Below, in pieces: positions 16,500-22,701 of a stretch of DNA of 25,119 nt. This DNA is from a virus, in IMG/VR virus record IMGVR_UViG_3300030108_001239, positions 1-25,119 of that record; one strand, 5' to 3'. Within the stretch, counting starts at the first letter, position 1. Each line of letters starts with the position of its first letter. The notes under the pieces were generated by a model. The model made no database searches. It saw only the letters and a program-made list of their open reading frames with translations, and was not told the origin of the DNA. The translations under genes and the position numbers were made by a program.

Positions 16500-18005
16500 T
16501 CACATTGTTTTTGTATTGCTACCAAAAAGTGCATCAGTCTGGTTGCTTACACCATCGCCAGACATTCCTGTTTTCATATCAGCGCTTGTGCTAAAAGTAG
16601 TCCCAAGACTTGTTACATTTGATCCTGTTGAGCTAGTCCACGTTACGGTTAAATCTAACGTTGTCCATGTAATTGCTAAAGTAACGTCAGTTACATTATC
16701 GGTAAGATCATTAGTATCAAAACAAGCAAAATCTTTAGCAGACATTGTTGAACTGCCATCGTTTTTTAAATGCATGATAAAACCCATTTCACCAGCGTTG
16801 CTACTATCATCATCATACACCGTGCCAATAACCATAACTCCTGTGGCTGTTGCTTCCATGCTGTGAATTCGAGATTTTACCGTGCCATTTGAGTCCAGTT
16901 TTAAAACGTATCGACCAATAAATTTATTAGTGCTTGGGCGGTATAAAGCAAGAGCATTTCCATACGCAAGCCATATATCATCATTTGCGTTTTTCATGGT
17001 CATATTGCGATAATAATATTCACCTTGACCAACATTTAATTTGGTTTGATTATCGTCTATATCTGCATGACCAAAAGGATTACCGTTTGTAGTGCCAGAG
17101 GTATTCATTTGAAGATGATCAAAAGTAACGCTAGAAGATGTTGGGTTTGCTATGCGTACAAATTTATTTACCTGATCGCGGGTATAATAATAACTTGAAA
17201 CTTTTTCAAGCCTTCCAAGCAGTGGCTCTGAAATATCACTAAATGCTTTTTTCCACGATAAATTTCCTGACGCTGTGGTGCAGGCATTGTAATCATTGCC
17301 GTTAATCCACATCGCCCCATCTTCTAAAATGTCAAAACTTCTAATTGCTAAGACTGCAAAAATAAACCCATCTTTTGACAAACCTTTTCGCCATTTTAAT
17401 GTCCCATTTGAGTTGTACATCTCAAAAAGACCAGAATATGGATACGTTCCGCCGCTTGCTGCAAATTGATTATGAAGCAACATAAATCCATGCCTGCTAT
17501 GTGACTTTGCATGGTTTGATGCATAGTTTTGACCGGGCATTGCTTGTGTGCTACTGCCTTGAATTTTTGCTTCTTCAATATATGCAGTATCACTATCAAA
17601 TTTTAACCACAGCGTTTCTTCTCTACCAGATTGTCCAGTGCTTCCGTTTGTTTCCATGCATACCCAGTTGCCGGTTCTTACATTCTGAGTAAAACTAGAG
17701 TTTGGCATAAATACACAGTTTGACTTTCCATTTACAATTCCTGCTTCTGTTAACGCAGGATGCCCATCAGCAGTTGGTGTTAAACGAAAAATCCTATTAG
17801 CTCTTGCAGAACCAGCACCAGGACCACTTGTAACATAAGTGCTTGCTGTGGTTTTAGTCAGCAAAAAATTATTGTCATCCACCTTAAGCATCGAGCTAAA
17901 ACCAACATCAAACTCAGATCGACTTCCGTGAACCATAAAAAAGTAAGGTAAATTAGCCATAGTTGTACCTGAAGAACCTAATAGTTGTAAGACTAGCCTA
18001 CTCAT
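16500..18005 (-). CDS. Beta-rich tail or receptor-binding protein candidate, 501 aa
   Basis: No named domain is recognised. The protein is rich in Ser, Thr, Asn and Gly with many short hydrophobic strands. Repeated turns such as LEDGAMWINGND, NANDDIWLAYGNALALYR and TATGVMVIGTVYDDD suggest a beta-propeller or similar strand repeat, with six or so comparable blades over residues 60-430. The last 70 residues have a Thr/Trp-rich beta pattern. There is no signal peptide. It lies between the fibre gene and the fibre-assembly chaperone, so it likely forms the distal tail and binds the host. The ATG at 18005 overlaps the fibre stop (ATGA); a second ATG at 17960 (MANLPYFF) has AGG at better spacing and could also be used. 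Confidence 0.55.
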   Translation of the reverse strand: MSRLVLQLLGSSGTTMANLPYFFMVHGSRSEFDVGFSSMLKVDDNNFLLTKTTASTYVTSGPGAGSARANRIFRLTPTADGHPALTEAGIVNGKSNCVFMPNSSFTQNVRTGNWVCMETNGSTGQSGREETLWLKFDSDTAYIEEAKIQGSSTQAMPGQNYASNHAKSHSRHGFMLLHNQFAASGGTYPYSGLFEMYNSNGTLKWRKGLSKDGFIFAVLAIRSFDILEDGAMWINGNDYNACTTASGNLSWKKAFSDISEPLLGRLEKVSSYYYTRDQVNKFVRIANPTSSSVTFDHLQMNTSGTTNGNPFGHADIDDNQTKLNVGQGEYYYRNMTMKNANDDIWLAYGNALALYRPSTNKFIGRYVLKLDSNGTVKSRIHSMEATATGVMVIGTVYDDDSSNAGEMGFIMHLKNDGSSTMSAKDFACFDTNDLTDNVTDVTLAITWTTLDLTVTWTSSTGSNVTSLGTTFSTSADMKTGMSGDGVSNQTDALFGSNTKTM

Positions 18006-19378
18006 CCTAAGGCTTGTCCCGCTGTAAAGCCGTAGTAGGTTGTGCCGCCGTCATGAGTAATAAACACAAAGTAATCAACCGCTGATGCTGTGGCTGTCAA
18101 TGTAGGCGCTGTAGCACTAGGCCAATCTACTGATGCAGGCCACGTTAATGTAAAACCAGATGCACTACTGTCCTGAACAACCTTTAACGTAAATCCAGAT
18201 ACTTTCCCACTAGATGCTGGGTTACTAAAAGTAAACGTAGTGTTTTCTGAAAGAGTGTGGCTAAAGTGTGTGCCGTCTCTTAAATTAACTGTTGTTGCAT
18301 TACTGCTAGATGTAACTGCGGTGTACTCTTCTGATATACCATTATCAAACGTCACCACACCATTAGCATCTGAAGTAACAAGACCTGATGCCTGAGTAAG
18401 TCCTAGCGTATCTGGCAACTTAACCGTGTAGGTTGCCGCCGCACTGTGTGCCGGTCCTTGAACTGTTACACCATGAGAATTACTTTCACAGTTAAATCTA
18501 ATTGTTCCAGCATTAGTATTTCCATATAGCTCTGTAAATCCAGTTCCATTAGGAAACAACTGTATATTGCCATTAGTATCTGTAGACTTAATGGCATTAG
18601 CATCTAATTGAATGTTGTCTACATCTAACTCATTAGCTGTAATTTGTCCTGCCGCACCATAAATAACTGCTTTGCTATTTACTACTGTGTCAGCAGTAGA
18701 GCCGTCAACAAGATTAAGCTCTGTAACAGTAGACGTAAGACTTGTAATCTGAGTGGCCGCTATTGCTAGTGCCGCTTGGTGTGCCGTTACCGATGCTTCA
18801 GTAACAGACAATGTAGGAATTACCGCCTCAACGTGAGCTTTTACAGCCGCATTTGTTGGTATCTGAGTATCACTATTTGAAAATGTTTCGCTGGACGTAG
18901 TAACTGCGCCAGAATCAAGATCAGAAAACGAAACACTTGTTAATACTGCCGCACCACCTACAGTTGCAGATGTAGCCGCAAGCGTAGTAAAGGTTCCTGC
19001 GGCCGCAGTATTAGCACCAATAATTGCACCATCAACGCTACCACCATCTAGGTTAGCAGTCGTAATGGTTCCAAGGTTACTTACAGTAGCGCCATTAAAG
19101 TTAACAGTTCCACTAGCTGTAAGATTTGTAAATGTTCCTGCCCCTGCTGATGCCGCTCCAATAGTGGTTCCATCTATGGCTCCACCATTTATATCAACAG
19201 TTGGGATTGTTGTTGTTCCAGTAAATGTAGGACTTGCAATATCAGACTTAGTAGCTATTGCTGTTGAGATAGCATCAAACTCAGTCTCAAACTCTGTACC
19301 GCGAACAACCTTATTAGAATCACCACTAGAAAGAGAATCTTTAGCGGCAAAATCTGTGGACTTAGTATAATTAGCCAT
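18002..19378 (-). CDS. Tail fibre protein, 458 aa
   Basis: Residues 1-45 have the N-terminal pattern of marine podovirus fibres: short polar start, SNKVVRGTEFETEFDAISTAIATK. Next is a repeat region (about 50-160) in which units like GTFTNLTASGTVNFNGATV and GGSVDGAIIGANTAAAGTFT recur, typical of trimeric fibre shafts. The middle contains LNLVDGSTADTVVNSKAVIYG and NIQLFPNGTGFTELYGNT. The C-terminal 90 residues form a beta domain with FTLTWPASVDWPSA and ending DYFVFITHDGGTTYYGF, a known fibre tip. GGAG six bases before the ATG supports the start. It lies after the capsid terminator, so it is expressed at a lower level than the capsid gene. It is followed by a beta-rich candidate receptor-binding gene and a fibre chaperone. 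Confidence 0.75.
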   Translation of the reverse strand: MANYTKSTDFAAKDSLSSGDSNKVVRGTEFETEFDAISTAIATKSDIASPTFTGTTTIPTVDINGGAIDGTTIGAASAGAGTFTNLTASGTVNFNGATVSNLGTITTANLDGGSVDGAIIGANTAAAGTFTTLAATSATVGGAAVLTSVSFSDLDSGAVTTSSETFSNSDTQIPTNAAVKAHVEAVIPTLSVTEASVTAHQAALAIAATQITSLTSTVTELNLVDGSTADTVVNSKAVIYGAAGQITANELDVDNIQLDANAIKSTDTNGNIQLFPNGTGFTELYGNTNAGTIRFNCESNSHGVTVQGPAHSAAATYTVKLPDTLGLTQASGLVTSDANGVVTFDNGISEEYTAVTSSSNATTVNLRDGTHFSHTLSENTTFTFSNPASSGKVSGFTLKVVQDSSASGFTLTWPASVDWPSATAPTLTATASAVDYFVFITHDGGTTYYGFTAGQALG

Positions 19379-19390
19379 CAGCTACTCCAT

Positions 19391-19421
19391 CCTAAAAAGA
19401 AGAAAGGGGGCCGAAGCCCCC
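19391..19421 (-). terminator. Rho-independent terminator after the major capsid gene
   Basis: On the minus strand a perfect 6-bp GC stem, GGGGGC with tetraloop TTCG and GCCCCC (19421-19406), is followed by TTTCTTCTTTTTA (19405-19393). It begins eight bases after tandem TAA stop codons of the capsid gene. This would limit read-through into the fibre genes and stabilise the abundant capsid message. Confidence 0.85.
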
Positions 19422-19428
19422 ACACTTA

Positions 19429-20406
19429 TTAGGCAGAAGGAACTGCCATAACAAATCCAGCTTCAGGACGATACACCTGGACACCATAAAGAGTGTCTGC
19501 AGTGTACAGAGTAGACAAATACTCTTGCTTGTACTGAGTCTGAGATCTAACAGCCATCTGCTCTGCCATAATGACTGCATCATTGTGGAAAAGCAAAGCC
19601 GCACGAGTGTCAACACTAGATGCAGTGTTATCAGCCGCCGCCTCAATGGTTCTGCAGTTAGCGGAAACGTAAACGTCTACGCCATACAGATTACCAATCA
19701 AGCCATTATTGACTGTACCACCAGATACAAAGTCTGATGATACATACCGATCAATACCCATAATCGCTTTGCGCGTTGCGGGTGGAACGATCAGGTTACG
19801 GCCTTCCATTGGTACATTGTTGTCATCCATCTTCTGGATCATGTCGCGGAAAAAAGCATCCGTGAACTCGTCACCAGCTACCAGAGTGTCATCAGTGTAT
19901 TGAGTGGTAGTGCCATTATCGTTGAAGAAACAACCAGTGTGCTGGTAATCAGTAGCAGCAGGGCTGAATACAACAGCACCACCATCACCAAAACCAGTAC
20001 CAGCCGCATGAAGATCATTGTCAACCTGTACAGCCAAAGCATAACCCGCATCTTCAGTATAGAACTGACGCAGTGAGTTAAGAGCCTGCACTTCAACAAT
20101 GTCCTCAATCAAACGCGAATACTCAAAGTGCCGATTAATAGTAATCTGCAACTCTGATTCAGTGTTTGCAATGATTGTTACCGCAGTATCAGCCGCCTTA
20201 GCGTTGGCATCTCCACGAGTAGGCTTAGGAACATGAATAACATCACCTTTCTTGCCAGTCATTGATAGACGTTTCACAAGAGGTGCCATCTTCAAGTTCT
20301 TTTGATATGAAGCAATAATTTCATCCGACCAAATTTCTGGGATGAAAGTGCCTGCTTCTGTTAGTGCCGTATTACCAGACGAGCCTGGATATGTTGCTGT
20401 AGCCAT
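19429..20406 (-). CDS. Major capsid protein (HK97-fold type), 325 aa
   Basis: This forms the icosahedral head shell. It starts MATATYPGSSGNTALTEAG and contains FIPEIWSDEIIASYQKNL, a motif I recognise at the start of podovirus capsid proteins, followed by GDVIHVPKP and ELQITINRHFEYSRLIEDI, a strand-turn-helix stretch of the E-loop/P-domain region. Helices at about 110-130 form the spine, and the C-terminal part has the YGVDVYVSANCR strand and ends with a beta piece VYRPEAGFVMAVPSA. Length fits a small, decoration-free HK97-fold protein. AGGGAGA precedes the ATG at good spacing. The scaffold gene lies just upstream and a strong terminator just downstream, both normal for this gene. No N-terminal propeptide or protease gene is visible. 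Confidence 0.82.
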   Translation of the reverse strand: MATATYPGSSGNTALTEAGTFIPEIWSDEIIASYQKNLKMAPLVKRLSMTGKKGDVIHVPKPTRGDANAKAADTAVTIIANTESELQITINRHFEYSRLIEDIVEVQALNSLRQFYTEDAGYALAVQVDNDLHAAGTGFGDGGAVVFSPAATDYQHTGCFFNDNGTTTQYTDDTLVAGDEFTDAFFRDMIQKMDDNNVPMEGRNLIVPPATRKAIMGIDRYVSSDFVSGGTVNNGLIGNLYGVDVYVSANCRTIEAAADNTASSVDTRAALLFHNDAVIMAEQMAVRSQTQYKQEYLSTLYTADTLYGVQVYRPEAGFVMAVPSA

Positions 20407-20424
20407 GAGTTATCTCCCTAAGGG

Positions 20425-21234
20425 CTAAATAACCCGACCTTCCTCATACGCCTTCAGGAATTCACCTGATCTTGCTTTGTACTTGTCGGGTTCGTTTATC
20501 ATCATGTTAATAATGTCAGACCGACGATATGTGTTTCTTCGAACCCCGTCATTGCTACCTCTAGCCCCACCAGTTGAAGCAGTTTTTAATGCACGACTGC
20601 GTTGATTTTTCTCCGCTTCTGCGGTTTGAGCTACCATAGTTGCTCTCTCTTTGTAGAGAGAAAATAACTCATTAGCCGCTTCTACGTTGTACATTTGATC
20701 TGCTTCAACAGCCAACCTAGATCTAATTGGAGATGACTTTACCCACTCTTCAAACTTCGGATCAGACAAAATCTCGTCCATATCTGGATGTTGAGTTTGT
20801 AACTGATTTAATGCCGCTTGTTTTCTGTAGTTGTCAGTAATTTCCTCTGCCGCTTTAATCTTTGGATGGTTGTTAATACGACTATCAACAGCCTTAACAG
20901 GGTCAACAAAGAAGTCTACATCTTCATTTTCGTCTGTCTTTTGCTCTTGAGGTGCTTGATTAGTTAATTCCTTTTGGATGTAGTTATCAACAACATACTG
21001 TAACTCTTTGACTTCCTTCCTAGTCTCGCCTACCTCTGCACTATGTTTCTGAAAAACCTCTTCAGCTTCTTGATGCATTTTGACAAGATCTTTAATAGTC
21101 TTGCCACGATACTTCTCAGGAATTTCGTCATTTGATTCTTGAGGTTGTGGCGCTTCAGCCGCCTCAAACATATCCGGAGTTTCAACTTCTGTTGGCTCCA
21201 CCACTTCGTCATTAACAAGTGTCGCTCTCGACAT
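20425..21234 (-). CDS. Capsid scaffolding protein, 269 aa
   Basis: Expected to form the internal scaffold that directs capsid assembly and then leaves. The N-terminal half is very acidic (Glu/Asp with Pro and Gln; residues 1-110), with a helical stretch IPEKYRGKTIKDLVKMHQEAE (about 40-60), a common start for podovirus scaffolds. Residues 100-215 are helical with many charged residues; the C-terminal 60 are basic, with RRNTYRRSDIINMMINEPDKY, giving the basic capsid-contacting end typical of scaffolds. It lies immediately upstream of the capsid gene (18-base gap) in the usual order. The 68-base gap before it contains GATAAT (minus strand, near 21271) that could be a weak promoter -10, but the -35 is poor. 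Confidence 0.78.
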   Translation of the reverse strand: MSRATLVNDEVVEPTEVETPDMFEAAEAPQPQESNDEIPEKYRGKTIKDLVKMHQEAEEVFQKHSAEVGETRKEVKELQYVVDNYIQKELTNQAPQEQKTDENEDVDFFVDPVKAVDSRINNHPKIKAAEEITDNYRKQAALNQLQTQHPDMDEILSDPKFEEWVKSSPIRSRLAVEADQMYNVEAANELFSLYKERATMVAQTAEAEKNQRSRALKTASTGGARGSNDGVRRNTYRRSDIINMMINEPDKYKARSGEFLKAYEEGRVI

Positions 21235-21302
21235 TATTTACATACCCCGCCTGTATTTGGGTTATGGGATTATCCCGCCCGTTAAGGTTATGGAGATAAA
21301 TA

Positions 21303-21539
21303 CTATGCACTTTCACGCATAGCCTCTCTTCCTCGTCGCCCAGCCTCTTCATGTTCTCGTACCCATTTTAAATGACGCCCAGGAAAATCACCTGAATGCC
21401 CATCAAGTACGCACTTAGTTGCTGAAACAACCTTCGTAGCTACAGCACCACAACCGCACCTAATGGTTGCACTGCTATCCTCTACAAATTCTTCAAAAAT
21501 ATGCCCGTTACGGCAACGAAAGTCAAATACCTTAATCAT
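21303..21539 (-). CDS. Small zinc-ribbon protein (FmdB-like), 78 aa
   Basis: Cys9, His13, Cys28 and Cys30 form a likely zinc site (FRCRNGH, then RCGCG), followed by KVVSATKC with Cys43. This is the pattern of FmdB-type zinc-ribbon proteins (Y/F-x-C-xx-x-H-x-F-E ... C-x-C-G), in which the second Cys pair is C-x-C instead of the usual C-x2-C. The C-terminal 30 residues are a charged helix. It lies between the basic mini-proteins and the scaffold, a place where short-tailed marine phages often carry it. The start overlaps the previous stop by eight bases. Function in phages is unknown; a morphogenesis cofactor or transcription modulator is possible. Confidence 0.6.
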   Translation of the reverse strand: MIKVFDFRCRNGHIFEEFVEDSSATIRCGCGAVATKVVSATKCVLDGHSGDFPGRHLKWVREHEEAGRRGREAMRESA

Positions 21540-21771
21540 TAGCCTGTGTCAACTCCTCAAAACTTGCAAGCGTTGATCCTTCAAGATTAATAATATACGC
21601 CAAAACATTTATTTGACCTTTCCTAAAATGCAAATCATCAATTCCTTTTGTGGCTTCAACGCTATTTATTGCATCAGCATTGCTTTGAAGCTCTATCATT
21701 AACTGCTTCCAGCCATCTGATCTAAACATTTCAAAGAATTGAGCATAATAGTCCTCATCTTCTTTGGTCAT
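21532..21771 (-). CDS. Small acidic protein of the morphogenesis module, 79 aa
   Basis: Contains EDEDYYAQFFEMFRSDGWKQLMIELQ and a helix with IDDLHFRKGQINVLAYIINLE, a pattern I have seen in small proteins between portal and capsid genes of T7-like marine phages. It is acidic, helical, soluble, without Cys. The start ATG at 21771 overlaps the stop of the previous gene in ATGA. Possible role: assembly or packaging accessory protein; no direct evidence. Confidence 0.6.
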   Translation of the reverse strand: MTKEDEDYYAQFFEMFRSDGWKQLMIELQSNADAINSVEATKGIDDLHFRKGQINVLAYIINLEGSTLASFEELTQAND

Positions 21772-22016
21772 GCCTTCTTTTTCCTTCTTCTGCCAGATGC
21801 TGTTACTGCATACTTAATAGCCTTTGGGCCTTTTTTCTTTCGCTTTGCGGCTTCTTTCTCTGCCTTAGTCATTTTAGCGGCAACTTTCTTTGGTCTACAT
21901 GCAGGATATGGACGCTTAGAACCTTTGGCTTTCTTGCGACCGCAAGGTTTGCCGGTCTTAATATCAACCCATTCCTCTTTAAACCATTTAGTTAAGCCGC
22001 CCTTAGATTTAGGCAT
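21768..22016 (-). CDS. Lys-rich protein of the DUF5872 type, 82 aa
   Basis: The segment LTKWFKEEWVDIKTGKPCG (about residues 7-25) followed by RKKAKGSKRPYPACRP matches the short DUF5872-like family common in cyanophages, with two Cys in GKPCG and YPACRP. The remainder is Lys/Ala-rich and very basic, ending RRRKKKA. I choose ATG at 22016 over a GTG at 22028 because it overlaps the end of the preceding 58-aa gene by eight bases in the way other genes here do, and the family starts near this residue. Function unknown; a nucleic-acid contact is likely from charge. Confidence 0.7.
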   Translation of the reverse strand: MPKSKGGLTKWFKEEWVDIKTGKPCGRKKAKGSKRPYPACRPKKVAAKMTKAEKEAAKRKKKGPKAIKYAVTASGRRRKKKA

Positions 22017-22185
22017 ATGTGCCACCACGTTTTTTGTATGTCCTTACCAACCATGCATTAGCATATGCACTTGGATATACATCAAACTTCTTTTTAGCCT
22101 CGGCCTTTACCCGAGCATACAATGCTTTGTTCTTGGGTGTTGGGCTTTTGCTTTTCTTTTTGGTGGTTTTCTTTTTTGCCGGCAT
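22009..22185 (-). CDS. Lys-rich mini-protein with FDVYPSAYANAW motif, 58 aa
   Basis: The first 20 residues are mostly Lys with Pro, Thr and Ser. Residues 23-58 read YARVKAEAKKKFDVYPSAYA then NAWLVRTYKKRGGTYA. This (F-D-V-Y-P-S-A-Y-A-N-x-W) is a recurring motif of small phage proteins often found together with or fused to the DUF5872-like segment that follows here. Start ATG shares one base with the TAA stop of the 24-aa gene (TAATG), so it is made by re-initiation. Function unknown. Confidence 0.72.
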   Translation of the reverse strand: MPAKKKTTKKKSKSPTPKNKALYARVKAEAKKKFDVYPSAYANAWLVRTYKKRGGTYA

Positions 22186-22259
22186 TATTTCTTAGCCTTC
22201 TTTTTAGCTTTCTTTTTTGTTGCTTTCTTTTTCTTTGGCTTCATATTTCCGTGATACAT
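22185..22259 (-). CDS. Poly-lysine mini-protein, 24 aa
   Basis: The product is MYHGNMKPKKKKATKKKAKK followed by KAKK: 14 of 24 residues are Lys. The ribosome-binding site AGGAG (22270-22266) with six bases to the ATG is one of the best in the window. Its stop overlaps the start of the 58-aa gene. Conserved-type spacing and coupling on both sides argue that it is translated. It could bind DNA or RNA, or act as a leader for translation of the next gene. Confidence 0.6.
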   Translation of the reverse strand: MYHGNMKPKKKKATKKKAKKKAKK

Positions 22260-22268
22260 AACTATCTC

Positions 22269-22418
22269 CTATTTGCCTTTATGGACTTTCTGAACTTTAA
22301 AATTAGCAGACTGAGAAGCACCCTTATGAGGCTTGTACCCACCAGGGGGATTCTTCATCAACTTATATTCTTTACCATCTTTCATCCAATGATAACCTTT
22401 TGGTGCCTTTACTTTCAT
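22269..22418 (-). CDS. Small basic phage protein, 49 aa
   Basis: The product begins MKVKAPKGYHWMKDGKEYKL and continues MKNPPGGYKPHKGASQSANF, ending VQKVHKGK. The GYHWMKDGKEYKLM box looks like a two-strand hairpin and resembles small unannotated proteins of marine phages. GGTGA lies about six bases before the ATG. The stop (TAG) overlaps the ribosome-binding site of the 24-aa gene. It is basic, with no Cys. Function unknown. Confidence 0.68.
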   Translation of the reverse strand: MKVKAPKGYHWMKDGKEYKLMKNPPGGYKPHKGASQSANFKVQKVHKGK

Positions 22419-22422
22419 ATCA

Positions 22423-22701
22423 TCACCATTTTTTGCACGACCAATATCGTGCGCTTAGTTTATCCGGAGGGCTAGTATCGCACTTATGCCTTGCTCTAAA
22501 AGACTTTCTTCTAGCAGGCTGGTCTTTCTTGATAGTCATTTTAGCGTCACCAAATCTAATCAACTTGGTTTTATCACCTTTTTTAGCAACAACAACAAAC
22601 TTTTTAGTAGGATGGCTAGGAGTTCTTTTTGGCTTGTTATAAGCGCTTACTCCCGCCCTTGCTAGTTTCGGGTCTTTCTTCTTTGTCTTTTTGGTTGTCA
22701 T
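22423..22701 (-). CDS. Small basic protein with RARHxC...YWSCKxW C-terminus, 92 aa
   Basis: Lys-rich N-terminus (residues 1-35), then FVVVAKKGDKTKLIRFGDAK, PARRKSFRARHKCD and a closing SARYWSCKKW. This end matches a marine-phage family (DUF6321-type) whose members share RFGD, R(K/R)SF(K/R)ARH and a final YW-x-x-K-x-W. Two Cys (in RHKC and WSCK) could pair or hold a metal with His. Start ATG overlaps the portal stop (ATGA), so it is made together with the portal. A packaging, capsid-interior or DNA-binding role is only inferred from charge and place. Confidence 0.7.
   Translation of the reverse strand: MTTKKTKKKDPKLARAGVSAYNKPKRTPSHPTKKFVVVAKKGDKTKLIRFGDAKMTIKKDQPARRKSFRARHKCDTSPPDKLSARYWSCKKW

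Noticed and set aside
16492-16503. GTG start for the tail chaperone gene
   Set aside because: The ATG at 16491 has GAGG at ideal spacing; the GTG has no ribosome-binding site.
21235-21302. Promoter before the scaffold gene based on GATAAT
   Set aside because: The -35 region has no resemblance to TTGACA; too weak to list as a feature.
22017-22028. Upstream GTG start for the DUF5872-like gene
   Set aside because: ATG at 22016 fits the gene-overlap style and the expected family start; the added four residues have no support.
22185-22259. Programmed -1 frameshift at A AAA AAG in the 24-aa gene into the 58-aa gene
   Set aside because: After the shift the reading frame meets a stop within three codons (GAA AGC TAA), so no fusion can be made; re-initiation at TAATG explains the arrangement.
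21739-22475. Phe-rich plus-strand frames with apparent membrane helices
   Set aside because: These are the reverse of Lys-rich codons (AAA/AAG read as TTT/CTT) in the mini-protein genes; hydrophobicity is an artefact.
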